DNA from: Symbiodinium natans
Lineage: Eukaryota; Sar; Dinophyceae; Suessiales; Symbiodiniaceae
Direction: 5' to 3'
Assembly (NCBI GenBank): GCA_905221605.1
Contig: CAJNDS010000062.1
Coordinates: 1 to 64,000 of the forward strand
DNA length: 64,000 nt
Below the pieces are notes generated by a model that made no database searches, was not told the origin of the DNA, and worked only from the letters and a program-made list of their open reading frames with translations. How positions within the stretch are numbered: position 1 is the stretch's first letter; every line of letters starts with the position of its first letter. Positions 19,380 to 29,542 of this stretch are shown here, in pieces. A program made the position numbers and the translations under genes.

Positions 19380-19915
19380 CCCCCATCGGGAAGACCACGT
19401 GACGGGCCGCGACGGCGGGCGTCCACGAAGACACGCGGCTGCTTACGAGCAGGTCTGGCGCGGTCGTCGCGCTTGTTGTGAGCAGGTGGGGGCACAGCCC
19501 GCGCATCCTGCTGGTCTTCATAGCTGTAGCTCCCGGACGTGTACTCATACGAGGGGCTAGACTGCTCGCGCTTACTGCTACGCGCACGGCGCTTAGACAG
19601 GGCGCGGCCCGGGCCACGCGCTGCAGCAGCAGCGGCCTCTCTCCGAACGTCGGAAGGCGCGGCCGGAGGGTCCGCAGGCTCAGTGCCATCCGAATCATCT
19701 TCCGAGGAAGACGCTTCCTCTTTGACAGCCTGGTCGGGAATGTCCGACGCAGGGGCTGGTTGCGAATCTGAGGCCGGGACGACCTCTCTCTCCTGGGAGA
19801 CTCCGGCGGAGGAACGTCCTCCGGCACAGGAGCCGCTTGAACCGCCCCCGACGCGGGGGAAGGCAAGCTGGGGAAAGGCGGCTCCAACCCTAAGAGGATG
19901 GCCGCAAAAGGGTTG

Positions 19916-20080
19916 CTACCGGTACGACCGAGGTCCCCGACGCGTCCAACCTGCGGCCACGGCCACCTCGATTACATCGGTGGCGAAAGCTGCACCGCCT
20001 TCCCCAAGGGAGGACTCAGCCTCATCACGGAGGCGGGCCAACGTGGCCTCGTCGAAGGTCATGTTGCTCTTGTCCGACAT
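19916..20080 (-). CDS. Small hypothetical protein (54 aa)
   Basis: Begins MSDKSNMTFDEATLARLRDE and ends WTRRGPRSYR before a TAG. Helical and acidic, unlike a shadow frame in composition. No family recognised. It follows the Gag-like frames of the antiparallel module on the same strand. Confidence 0.35.
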   Translation of the reverse strand: MSDKSNMTFDEATLARLRDEAESSLGEGGAAFATDVIEVAVAAGWTRRGPRSYR

Positions 20081-20149
20081 GGCAGGCACAAACAAACAAA
20101 CTGAGGGCTTTAAGCTACGCTGCTACACTGCAAGCTTGAGAAGCTACCG

Positions 20150-20600
20150 ACGTGGACTCACTACGCTAGGACACCTCGTCCCATATCCACCCGGCACTTC
20201 GCCAAAAGCAGGGACGACCCTGGAACTCACTACGCGACAACGCCGACGCTCTACGCGAGGACACCTCGTCCAACATCAACCGGCACTTCGCCACAGCAGG
20301 GACTACGCGAGGACACTTCGTCCAAAGTTCAAGGGGCCCTTCGCCGAACAGCAGGGAACATCCTGCGACGCACACACGAGGACACCTCGTCCCGAGTGGG
20401 CACGGCACTCCGCCGACACACGCGAGGACCCTTCCTCCGAGTTAACCGGCACTCCGCCGCAACGGGGAACGCCCCCCTACGAGTTAACCGGCACTCCGCC
20501 GAAACGGGGAACGTCCCCCTACGAGCACGTCGCTCAAGCACTTCGCTTGGAGAGCACTCCGCTCCGAAACGGGTTTTCCGCACCTCGCGGGCCCTTGTAA
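20150..20600. repeat. Short interspersed tandem repeats (gaggacacctcgtcc / cggcacttcgcc)
   Basis: gaggacacctcgtcc-type units recur about 20166, 20258, 20301 (variant), 20379 and 20424 (variant), alternating with cggcact(t/c)cgcc(g/a) units. Two near-identical copies of gttaaccggcactccgccg occur near 20440 and 20484. Likely recently expanded non-coding repeats. Confidence 0.6.
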
Positions 20601-21743
20601 ACGGTGGCACTCGGCACTAGCCTACACCACTTAGTGTACACTCAAAAACTAAGGGCACGGCCCCAACAAGCAAGTCCCGACACAAAAGTGAGGCAGACGT
20701 CTGCCAGTCCAGGGCACGGCCTCAGCGACGCCCCTCACGCATACGACCGTGTCGGTTGGGTCTGGCGTTCACGGGGCCACTGCGGCGGTGACAATTGTCA
20801 CACTCGTGGCGGCCGTGACACTTGCGCCGGAAGGGCTGCTCATCCCGCCCGCAAACGTTGCGGCACGCGGGGCGCGGGAACTGGCACGCCAGGGAGCCGT
20901 GCAGCTCGGGATGCTTGGCCAACCTGTATTGGTTCCGATAATAGGGCCACGAGCCCATCGACGGAACTGTCGCCGGTAACGTCCGGTTCTGCGGGAACCT
21001 CAGATCTACGAGATCTGGGTGGCTGCGCCATTCGTCATCATACGGATTGGATGGCCACACCCACACCGTTCCGGTCAGGGCGAGTTGGTCCAACAAAGAA
21101 GGAGCAGGCTCCCCTGGTCCACGCGACCGGGCTGCTCTGGGGCCGGCTCCTCCTCAGGCACGGCCTGCTCCGTGAGAGCTGTCTCCGCCGGCACGGCCGT
21201 TTGCGTCTCGGACGTCCCCTCCGTAACGTCGGAGGTCTCAGCGACGCGCTGGGAAGGGAACCCTGGAACGTCCAGGTCACTCTCCGAGGACTCATCGTGG
21301 GAGTCGTCCCACATCGTTGCGAAGCAGTGCTGGAAATAGCACAAATTGCTATTACTCAGCTCTTCACGCATGGCCTGCACAAGAACGTCTTGCTCCACAT
21401 CTTTCAAGAAGCGTAAGGCGGCACGGGCCTCTTGGATTTCCGACGAAACGTTCGCCGGCGCGGTACTACCCGCGGCCGCCCACGGGTACGGTGCCAGGGT
21501 TGAGCACCGACGGGCGTAGCGATACGGGGTCTCCTGGCTCCCACGACGCATGGGAGCATCTCGAGTGATACATGGAAAGGGTGCTCCGGGAGAGGTATAT
21601 AAGCCGGGGCGGACGCCGCCCCGGGTGTCTGTGCATCTGACGCAGACGCTGACGCAGACGCTGCGTCTGCCTCCACACCGGCTTCCACCTTCTTGGGACC
21701 CATGGCACGCAAAAGCTAAGGCCACACTACGCCACACTACGCT

Positions 21744-21809
21744 ACAGAAAAACAGGAAGCTACGCTTCGAGCTTCAAACGACTGCGTGGGGCTAACGTTT
21801 CCCCCGTCT
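21744..21809 (+). repeat. 66-bp direct repeat, right copy
   Basis: Perfect match to 13168-13233, 8,576 bp downstream and in the same orientation. Neither flank resembles the left site, so it is a discrete repeat rather than part of a longer duplication. Confidence 0.8.
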
Positions 21810-21901
21810 CCCGACTTAACAACTTGTTAGGCAAACGTTGCCCGCATTCGTTTAAGCTAACGATAAAGCACAATCACGCACGCGTGAAGGAAGCGGATTT
21901 G

Positions 21902-22535
21902 TCAAGGTCGGCACCGCGTGGAGCGATGCTTTCTTCCATTTGAACAGTGGGAAGTCCTGTAGCCATAACGGCGACCAGAAATGTGACGGAAACGTCCACA
22001 TCCGCCCATAATGCCGTGAGCTGCACTCGAATTGGTGAACAAATGCACGGACACATCAGTGCGTAAGATGTGTTGAAGGGCACTAAGAAGGAAGATGCCG
22101 TCGCATGTTGCGCTCACGCATGCAATATATTCACTGTCACCACTGCTTAGGCTTACGCAGCTTTGGCTTCTTGAAAACGTGTGAACAACCACGCCGTCAA
22201 AGGCAATGCATCCTGCACTGGTGCTCTTTCTTGTCGATCGGTTCCCTGACCAATCAGCATCAGCGAACACCTCTAAAGTGTGAGTGTCATCACGGACGAC
22301 TAGGCCAATGCCTGTACCCTCAGTCCGAAGGCAAGCGACGTGATTCTCATGGAAGAACATATAGTTCACCAGATGCCTGAGGCATCGCCATGCCCCTTCG
22401 TTTAGCTTCCCACGCATGCTGCTTAGTGTCTTTATGCCAAACTGGGCGTACCCCGATGCACTTTCTGTAGATCCTGACTGCTGTGAGTGCTTTCAATCGT
22501 CCTCGCTGCTTCTCACTGTGTGTGGCTCGGCCCAT
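21902..22535 (-). pseudogene. Ty1/copia RT end and RNase H fragment
   Basis: The minus strand has a short RT-tail-like frame (VRIYRKCIGV, 22535 on) followed by an RNase H of copia type: LEVFADADWSGNRSTRKST, SGDSEYIACVSATCDGIFL and LFTNSSAAHGIMG. The usual arrangement of Asp, Glu and Asp is present. The frame degrades beyond HGIMGG (about 22030), with the rest in a second frame (to about 21874). No integrase or Gag accompanies it. It faces away from the plus-strand copia pieces that begin next to it. Confidence 0.75.
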
Positions 22536-23144
22536 GCACGAGCAACAGCAACATGCCGAAGCACATCGTGTGCTCGCGGCCAGGCTTGCCGGCCTAATCT
22601 ACAACCTGCGCAGGAACCGTCGCAACCTTCTAGACTGCCATCACGCGCACCTCCCGAGAGTGCTTTGGCGATAGGAGATCCCATGCCATCGCCTGCACGG
22701 ACCCCGAACCCTAGTTTGGGTTTAGGCCTTAACCCAGGTCAACCAACAGGTGAGCTAGATGGTTTAGACAGTGCCATGGCTGAACTTGAACAGGTTCATG
22801 AAAGGGCTGAAATTGGGGAGGATAGTCAGGAGTCCAAGCGTCAGAGGATCCGTGCAGTGAATGCCCATCACCACAACGACCAGGTTGTTCACCTTGAGGA
22901 CCTAGAACTTGGCTCAGATGCTGATCTCAGCGAGTCAGTTGAGGATCCACCCGCTTGGAATGCATCCGACAACTTTGAGGATGCAGGAAACATCCCTGAG
23001 GAGTTGTGGAGGCCGTTTGGGGCCTCTCGAGTGAAGAATTGGCCCGCATTGACGGTGTGGCTGAAGCATTCGAGTTAGCCCGACTCGAAGCCATGTGTGT
23101 TCTTGAAAGGCTGCCTGCCACAGCTAACTTCAGCGGTTACAAAC

Positions 23145-23156
23145 GCCTCAGCACCA
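23145..23156 (+). repeat. 12-bp target-site duplication, left
   Basis: gcctcagcacca, repeated at 23747-23758 on the far side of the LINE-type insertion. Removing the insert and one copy restores an open copia RT frame through LST/KMVKTW. Confidence 0.8.
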
Positions 23157-23746
23157 GTGACCTCGACCCCAACTTCTCAAAGGAGGCCGTTCAAACCTCG
23201 AACCATGTGGTCGGGGCTTTCCACCTGTTCCAGAACGCCGTGGGCAGTCGGGTTGCTACGCTTGCTGCTTTTCAAAGCAAGCAACGCGACATGTCTCAGC
23301 TTTTGGACTCCACCTGCTTCGCTGCCCAGCTTGAACACAGCAGCCACGTCGCTCGGGCTGCCCTTCACTCTGAAGCGGGGTTGGGGGCGCGCATGGAGCC
23401 TGCCGCCTTCATTGCCGAGTTGCGAATCCGCCTGGAGGTGCCCGAAGCCACTGATGATTGCTGGTGTCCTCGCTGCGACGGGGTCTTGGACTGCTGGGGC
23501 TACCACGCTGGCATGTGTGTGGCTGGCGGCGAACGGACTCTGAGACACAACGCTGTCCGTGATCTTGTGTGTTCCCGGCTGAGCGATCGGTTCGTGCCTG
23601 TTTCGAACCCTTTGACACCTGCAAGCTGGAGATGGTAGCATTCTCAGCGCTCGCCAGCAAGCTTACTTCGGAGCTCTCGTCCAGATTGGGCCGGTCAACG
23701 AAGAGCCATGCCGACGCCACGTCGGGGAGACCGCTCACAGGAGGAA
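23157..23746 (+). mobile_element. 5'-truncated LINE (non-LTR) fragment, ORF2 C-terminus
   Basis: Within 590 bp the open frame encodes CWCPRCDGVLDCWGYHAGMC followed by GGERTLRHNAVRDLVC, the C-x2-C ... G-x-H ... C ... RHN signature at the end of many non-LTR retrotransposon proteins. After the stop at 23638, another frame continues with ASLLRSSRPDWAGQRRAMPT, resembling the RPD ... G-x-RR tail of such proteins, so a frameshift is present. No poly-A tail is visible. 5' truncation and target-site duplication fit target-primed reverse transcription. Confidence 0.75.
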
Positions 23747-23758
23747 GCCTCAGCACCA
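23747..23758 (+). repeat. 12-bp target-site duplication, right
   Basis: gcctcagcacca, matching 23145-23156; immediately followed by the resumed copia RT sequence. Confidence 0.8.
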
Positions 23759-24539
23759 AGATGGTCAAAACGTGGAGAATAAAACCATCTCCACGCGGAG
23801 ACGGAGAGGCGGGCCCGTTTTGTAGCCAGAGAGTTCAGGTGGCTCAGTGCCATGGTCGACAACGAGGTGTTTGCACCTGCCTCGTCTAATGCGCTGCTAC
23901 GAGTCCTGCCGGCTGCACTTGTCGCGCGGCAGCCAGCTATCCTTAGATGTCGCAGATGCCTACCTCACGGTTCCGCAAGCCGTGGACACCGTAGTATCCA
24001 TTTGGGTGCGAGATGAGCAAGGCACTATAGGCTCCTTAGAAACCTTCCAGGTCAGCGTTCAGGTGCCAAGGACTGGTTTGAAGCATTCCAGTCACACTTG
24101 ATAGAGAAGCTGGCCATTGAACCGCTTGTAGAAGCTCCAGCCCTGTTCTTCATTCCTGGGAGTTCAGATGAGGGCTATGTCGGGGGAGGCGGGGGTCTGT
24201 GCCATGTTGACGACCTTTTCGCAGTTGGAGTTGATCCAACAATGCAAAGGCTTAGCGAATGTGTGAAGGCCCAAGTACCGATGCACGATTTCCTTCTTGA
24301 AGCAGCAAGCACAAGTGGGCATTGAATGACGTGCTAGCCATCATGCCCAGCCCGAAGCATGTAGAAGGTCTTGCTGTGTTGCTTGGTGTTTGTGCGCAAC
24401 GTCCTATCCCTTGCCCACAGGCGGAACCCTTCCGCTGTGGACACAGCTTGCGCCCCTTGACGATGTCAGCAGTCTTGCAAGGATAAAATCAACCCCTAAA
24501 CATCCCACAATAAAACTCCTCAGAGATTTTCTGTTTGTC

Positions 24540-24983
24540 TCACCCAGCTCCGCGAGACACAAGCCCAGTCTTCGGGACCCTAGAATTCTCTTGTTTGGGC
24601 GCTTTGGGATTTATCGACAGGGGGTTTCGGGAAGACTGACACCCACACCGGAGACGGGTGCATGTTGGCAGGGCACCCAGTTTGGGCCTGGCGGGTGGGT
24701 GCTGACGACCTCCCAGAAGGAGGAGTGTGGAAGAGGCTTCTGGGAGGCTGTTCTGGGCAGGCGGCGCATCGAGGCAGTCCTGGGCAGAAGGGTCCTCAGA
24801 CATTGATATTGCGTCGGGCTGAAGGTAGCATGCGTCCAGCTCCAGATCCCCCAATGCGAGGGACGAGCATGTTTCGGTGGGCAGAGGGGCGGCTGGGCCT
24901 TCGCAGAGGTGTGTCACCTTGGCTCGCTTGCTCGAAGGCGTGGGACTCCAGGCGACCCTGGGCTTAAACAACGGCTCGGACAT
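24540..24983 (-). CDS. Hypothetical minus-strand ORF, 147 aa
   Basis: From ATG 24983 (MSEPLFKPRVAWSPTPSSKR): Ser/Pro/Ala-rich, no domain recognised. An AAAAAAAAAAAA run (25157) and unique sequence lie upstream. Its composition resembles the Pro-rich frames at 25.3-27.1 kb, so it may belong to the same decayed unit. Low support as a real gene. Confidence 0.25.
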   Translation of the reverse strand: MSEPLFKPRVAWSPTPSSKRAKVTHLCEGPAAPLPTETCSSLALGDLELDACYLQPDAISMSEDPSAQDCLDAPPAQNSLPEASSTLLLLGGRQHPPARPKLGALPTCTRLRCGCQSSRNPLSINPKAPKQENSRVPKTGLVSRGAG

Positions 24984-25322
24984 GGCGGACGGCAGAACTC
25001 CGGGAAATGGCTGCGGAAGTGTCACAATTAGGCTCAGGCAGTTCAGTGGGCAACGACACACCAATGTGATGCACGGGCTAAGGGAGGCATTTTTGGCTCT
25101 TGCGGATGGCTTGTCGAGGTCGAAGAGGATCTTCACCTGGCAGGGCAAAAGGGCAAAAAAAAAAAAAGTAGGCTGGCAAATACGGCTATGCAAGCATGGC
25201 TGAGACTCTGCATGGGCACTTTTGTTTTAACCTCGCGGGGCTAGGCATGTCTGGGCAAATGGGCGGGGTGCGTGTGACCCAAGCGGCTATGGGCCGCTGT
25301 GCAGGGGGCCTGGGCCTTGTGC

Positions 25323-26631
25323 TCATGGGCCGGTTGGGCTGAGGAAATGCCCCCACACCGACTCGCGGTGTTTGTCGAATTCGTGACACCTGCTGCATTG
25401 GTGTCGCTCATGGGCCTCGTCTGGGCTGTTCATCTGCTGGGCGCAGACTAGGCCGTATGGGCAGAAAGGCGGGGTGTTGCAAGGCCTTGCGCACCTTAGG
25501 CGGCTGTTGTGGTCCACATAGCAGACCTGGGCGTCGTGTTGGGCAAGCCTGAACGTGTCAGGCAGGCACATGCTGGGCAAGATGGTACATCCTCTGTACC
25601 TTCTGTCAGGCGGCTGGCCAATGAGCAGTCGAGGGGTGGGCTGCAGCCGATCCCCCTGGGCTTTGGGCTTGTAAGAGCGATCTGTGCGGCTGGGGTCGGG
25701 GAAGCTCGACCCACGGGGCCTGTTGGCGTCTCCCTCCTCAGAGTTGAGGCCGAGAAGGTCCGTGTCGGCTTCTTCCTTTGGGCCTGCCGTTGTCTCTGAG
25801 GCGGTAGGCGTGGGGGCCTGTTGGGCTGGCGTGGGCTCCTCTGCTGGTGTCTGGGCAGGGGTGGGCTCTCTGGCAGGTGGAGGCACAGTGGGCGGGTCAT
25901 CGAATGGGTATGGGCCGCTAACCACCGTGAAGGACTCATTGTCCATCATGAAGCGGGCGGAGGCTAGGCCACGAACGGAATGGGCCATCAGCACGTCGTA
26001 GTCGCACTGATGTATCAAGATGCGGCCCCTGGCGTCCCGCTCAATGCGGTAATTCTCCACATCTAGGCGGGAGAGGGTGGGCCCCAGCTGGGGCGGATCG
26101 GCCTTGGGCTTGGGCGTCTCCGACAGCGTAGGCTTGGAGGCAGGCTGGGGCGGTTCGGCTTGGCCACTGGGCGGAGCTGGCTTGGGCTGCTCGGGCGTGG
26201 GAACCGCGGCTGGGCCGCCTGGGCCGGAGGCGGGCTCACTTTCGAATGTGAGCCAGAAGGTGTCCCAATCGATCTCCTTGGCATGAGGCAGGGGTTGGCC
26301 TAGGCTGTAGAAATTGTACCACAGACGGCCTTCCCAGTGCATGAAAGGCAGGGAGAGGCTTGGGTCTGGGCAAGTCTTTGACGGGCACGTCCTTGGGCTC
26401 AGTCGGGGCAGGCTGAGCGGTCGGCGGGCTCTGCTCCTCCAGGTCCGGGTCCGGGGCAGTGGGCGGGCCAGCATAGAATGCGGCGCATGCGGCTGTGGCT
26501 TCATCTAGGCAGTCGGCCCATGACTGCCTTTCCCGCTTCGAGGCGTCTGCGGGGATCTGACCCGCCGGGGCTCTAGGCGCTGGGGGCAGAGTTGGGCCCT
26601 GCGGCGGCGATGTGGGCGCGGTCTGGGCCAA
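25323..26631 (-). pseudogene. Proline-rich protein with C-terminal Cys/His cluster, frameshifted
   Basis: The frame from 26631 (MAQTAPTSPPQGPTLPPAPR, SWADCLDEATAACAAFYAG) appears to shift near 26340 into MHWEGRLWYNFYSLGQPLPH and EIDWDTFWLTFE. It then runs through Pro/Gln-rich linkers and a globular piece (NYRIERDARGRILIHQCDYD, SARFMMDNESFTVVSG). The end is Cys/His rich: CYVDHNSRLRCARPCNTPPF, CPYGLVCAQQ and HERHQCSRCHEFDKH, likely zinc binding. Family unknown. The pattern would suit a Gag-like or RNA-binding retroelement protein. No RT is visible nearby on this strand. Confidence 0.4.
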
Positions 26632-26689
26632 GGCCTGGACTAGGCTCGGCAGGGGCCGATGGGCGGCATAGGCGGCACGCAGGTGGTGT

Positions 26690-27143
26690 TCAGATGCACT
26701 CTGTGAGGGGGTCGATGAAGATCAGGTCGTGTCGGCTGTCCGCAGAACCCCCTCCAGTGGGCTGATCACTGGGCGAGGTGGCAGGGTTGGCAGTGTTGGC
26801 ATGGGCACTGTCCACGATGCCCTGACGGCGGGCCAAGGCGGCCGCCTTCAAGTCCTCAAGCTCCTGGGCTTGCTGGGCTGAGAGCAAAGGCGGTGTAGGC
26901 GGGGCATCTGTTGTAGCGCCAGTGACGATCTCCGGCGGCGCTTTGGTAGTCGTAGGCTTGGGGGGGCTCTGATCGGCAGGCTGGGCCCCCTGGGCAGTGT
27001 CGGGCGTGGGCGTGGTAGGCGCGTCAGCAGTGGGCGTGCGACTGGGCAGGCATGGTGGACAGCAGGCGCTGCCTGGTTGGCTCATCGAGAGCAGCCCACA
27101 TGGCAGAGAACTGGGCAAGAGTGGCTGTGTTGTCACCGGACAT
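26690..27143 (-). pseudogene. Pro/Thr-rich ORF with short N-terminal helix, frameshifted
   Basis: ATG 27143 begins MSGDNTATLAQFSAMWAALD. A frame change near 27040 leads to Thr/Pro repeats and then LSAQQAQELEDLKAAALARR, a helical segment, to a stop at 26690. Same strand and style as the neighbour at 25323-26631 and perhaps its N-terminal part. Function unknown. Confidence 0.35.
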
Positions 27144-27736
27144 GGCAAAGCAGGGATGATAGGAGAGTTGGCGGATGCTAGGCACTCGAGAGGAAATCGC
27201 TGTCAGAGGCATGGTGAGAAAGGGCTGAAGGCTGCGATATGCGGTTAGACAAACAAGACGTGCAACGCAAAACAACAAGCACCGAGACAGCGAGCTTAGG
27301 CGCCTCTGGGCGTTGGGCACGGAGTGGGTGAAAACCTCGTCCTCGATGTGCGAGTCGAAGAAGTCCAACACCTGGGCAGCGTGGCATAGGAGGTTTCTTG
27401 GGGGGGCGCACCGAAAACAAGAAACCAAGGTGGCAGTGGGTTAACTTCGGCACCGGCTAATTGACAGGCAGAGAGGCTGTTGGCGTGAACATCTGAGGCA
27501 GATGTGCAGTGATGGGCTCTGAGGCAGAGTCCTAGTGGCCGTGATGGCACAGGGCAGTGCGACTCTGTGCGGTGTCTCTGCGTCCTAGGTTCCAAGGGTC
27601 CTCGTTGGGAAGAGCTTCGCAAAGAGGTCCATGATGAGTGTGCACCTGGGCCGAGGGCAAGAACGTTCAAAGGGGCTGTGGGCAGAGGAGGCTCAGGCGT
27701 GCACGAGGCTGGGCTGTCTGTGAAGCAAGGAAGGCT

Positions 27737-28375
27737 CTAGACATCCGAGGCAGATGTGCTAGTGCAGTACTCCGAGGCGGAGTCGGCATTGCTGGCAGGC
27801 GTGGGCAAACCGGCTAAGTACCAACGGCAGTCTGAGGCAGTCCACCAATCGGCAACATGAAAGGCGCGTCTGGACTCGGGCGTCAGACACAGCCAGATGG
27901 CCGAGGCAAGATGGCTGAGGCCGACCAGGTGCTGGAAGCGGACTCGAAGGGGCAGCAAGGCGGCAACAGGCAGACCACGCAGTGCAAACACGTGGGCGTG
28001 CGTGCGCTGCAGAGGCGTCATGTGCAGGGCACACTGTCTGTGGCATGTCAAATTCTGGTACCTGGCACAGAAAGGCGGAGTGGGCAAGGCAGGCCTGTGG
28101 CCGGGGGCCGGAACCTGACGTGGGCCAGCCGGCAGTGGTGGCAGCATTTGCGCCGCGTTGCTGAGGAGATGTTGAGGCGGAGGGGCTTTGGGCCGACTGG
28201 CGGCAGGCTGCTGAGGGGCGTCGTGCCTGGGCTGTGTCTGTGTCTGAGGCTGGCGAACCTGCGCGAGCGCGAAGCTATAGGCATAGGCATCGTGGGCGGA
28301 AGCTGCAGTAGGATCCGGCCCCGAGTCGCTACTGTCTTCCGTGCAACTCTGCAACTCCAGGGCTCGGTGTTCCAA
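27737..28375 (-). CDS. Hypothetical protein with Pro-rich N-terminus, 212 aa
   Basis: Gln/Pro-rich first half (PQTQTQPRHDAPQQPA), then FCARYQNLTCHRQCALHM, a possible Cys/His cluster preceded by TPPFC as in 25323-26631. A compact region with WLCLTPESRRAFHVADWW follows. Not recognised. Part of a run of minus-strand ORFs between 24.5 and 29.4 kb. Confidence 0.3.
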   Translation of the reverse strand: MEHRALELQSCTEDSSDSGPDPTAASAHDAYAYSFALAQVRQPQTQTQPRHDAPQQPAASRPKAPPPQHLLSNAAQMLPPLPAGPRQVPAPGHRPALPTPPFCARYQNLTCHRQCALHMTPLQRTHAHVFALRGLPVAALLPLRVRFQHLVGLSHLASAIWLCLTPESRRAFHVADWWTASDCRWYLAGLPTPASNADSASEYCTSTSASDV

Positions 28376-28496
28376 GGGCAGTCAGTGTAGGCACGGTCGG
28401 CCATGGGCAGGCTGCTGAGTGGCAGGCGGGATGCAGACAGCTGGAAGCCACAGAAAGCTGCGGGTCGTCACCTGGGCGGAGAGCAGTGGGGGTGGC

Positions 28497-29360
28497 TTAT
28501 GGGGGCAGGTTACGTTCAAGGCGGTTAACTCTTTGCTCGAGGTCCAAGAGTTCGCGGCGTATCAAGGCGAGAGGGTTAGCTTCGGCCCACCTATCTGCAG
28601 GAATCTGAAAGGTCCTAAGGGCGGCCAGATGGGCGTTGTAGGGCAGGGTGGCCATGCGTCTGGCTATGTTGACCTGCATTGGCATGGGCTCGCAGGTGGT
28701 GCAGAGGCGTCGAAAGTCAGCTTCGGCTCGGATTTTATAGGCTAAGAAATCCGAGGCAAGGGAGTCCAGGTCATCCCGGAAACGTGTTAGGGTGCTTAGG
28801 GCAAGGCTGAGGCTATTATGGGCGGCATCGAGCTGTGTTTGAAGCACGGAGAGGTGCCTTTTGAAGTGCTCAGCCTGCTGGCTGAGCATGCGGGACAGGA
28901 TGTCCTGGGCGCGAAGCTGGTTATGCTGAAAAACCAGCAAATCCATCACGAGATGCAGGTTTTGCTGCAAGTCAAGTGCGGAGGCGGTGGGTTCACCGGG
29001 GCATCCAGTGGGCGCAAGGGCGGCTAAAGAAGGGCACTGAGCTGATAGCGGCAAGGCAGTTGCAGGCTGCGAGGATCTCGTCGGTGATGTAGTCGGGCGT
29101 CTAGCAAAAGCGAGGCTTTCCGGCAGGCCGCCGACTTCGGTGCAGAAAAGCAAGGAGCTCGTAGGTGGGCAGCACGGGCATCCAGTGGGCGCATTGAAGG
29201 AGCTGCCAGACGGGCTGTCTGGGCTCAAAGGCTCAGTTGTGTGCTGCAGAAAGGCGATGCGCTGCCGATGTAGGCTGACCAGCTGGGCCCAGCTGGAGCA
29301 GTACTCTTCTATAGCGGGATCGTAGGCGGTTCCGATAGGCATGGGACTTCGCGAGGCCAT
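28497..29360 (-). CDS. Hypothetical coiled-coil protein, 287 aa
   Basis: From ATG 29360 (MASRSPMPIGTAYDPAIEEY). The C-terminal ~170 residues form long predicted helices with heptad-like Leu spacing (DILSRMLSQQAEHFKRHLSV; LTRFRDDLDSLASDFLAYKI; ELLDLEQRVNRLERN). No catalytic motif. It lies at the 5' end of the minus-strand ORF run and could be the Gag-like first protein of a decayed element, or a host protein. Confidence 0.4.
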   Translation of the reverse strand: MASRSPMPIGTAYDPAIEEYCSSWAQLVSLHRQRIAFLQHTTEPLSPDSPSGSSFNAPTGCPCCPPTSSLLFCTEVGGLPESLAFARRPTTSPTRSSQPATALPLSAQCPSLAALAPTGCPGEPTASALDLQQNLHLVMDLLVFQHNQLRAQDILSRMLSQQAEHFKRHLSVLQTQLDAAHNSLSLALSTLTRFRDDLDSLASDFLAYKIRAEADFRRLCTTCEPMPMQVNIARRMATLPYNAHLAALRTFQIPADRWAEANPLALIRRELLDLEQRVNRLERNLPP

Positions 29361-29542
29361 GGGCGCGGGCGACTCTCCAAGCGGAGAGAGAACACCAAGA
29401 TTTACCAGGGGGCTGGAACCTCTAGGCAAAGACACTACAGGGCGTAGCGGCCTCGAAAACACGATCCAACAGGCCCCAACTACGGGTTAGGTCAGGGCCA
29501 GCTGAGCCAATGAGCCAGCTGGGCATGGGCATCAACGTGTCG

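Larger units (their letters stand above)
19380..21743 (-). other. Opposite-strand GC-rich module with decayed Gag-like ORFs
   Basis: On the minus strand, MGPKKVEAGVEADAASAS (ATG near 21703) opens an Ala/Ser-rich ORF. Frames then shift into ALRFLKDVEQDVLVQAMREE and an acidic Glu/Pro stretch (about 21430-21090), and shift again into SWPYYRNQYRLAKHPELHG and a Cys/His segment with CHGRHECDNCHRR ending at 20722. The succession (acidic, aromatic, Cys/His knuckle) is Gag-like. Repeats (20150-20600) and a small ORF (20080-19916) follow. It probably represents another retroelement remnant, or a non-autonomous element, lying antiparallel inside element 2. Confidence 0.4.
13168..21809 (+). mobile_element. 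YR retroelement 2, RT-less, with opposite-strand module at its 3' end
   Basis: The plus strand carries YR (13564-15630), Gag (16041-17261) and a dioxygenase-methyltransferase ORF (17304-19379), the same order as elements 1 and 3. A perfect 66-bp direct repeat brackets the block (13168-13233 and 21744-21809). Where RT-RH would follow, at 19380, the sequence changes to a GC-rich module with minus-strand ORFs (19380-21743), which appears to have replaced or interrupted the 3' part. Boundaries are inferred from the repeat. Confidence 0.6.
22440..24325 (+). mobile_element. Ty1/copia fragment (integrase-RT linker and RT), interrupted by a LINE-type insertion
   Basis: The plus strand has the acidic linker that precedes RT in dinoflagellate copia polyproteins (KRQRIRAVNAHHHNDQ, VVHLEDLELGSD), then RT-start motifs (LSSEELARIDGVAEAFEL). 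After the insertion it continues with STKMVKTWR, RFVAREFRWLS, DVADAYLTVPQ (RT motif A), GAKDWFEAFQSH and LCHVDDLFAVG (catalytic motif C as HVDD). At least two further frameshifts break it, and it ends near 24325 without RNase H on this strand. Confidence 0.75.

Noticed and set aside
20604-21416. 270-residue plus-strand ORF
   Set aside because: Its composition is that of a shadow; the minus-strand frames over the same DNA carry the Gag-like features.
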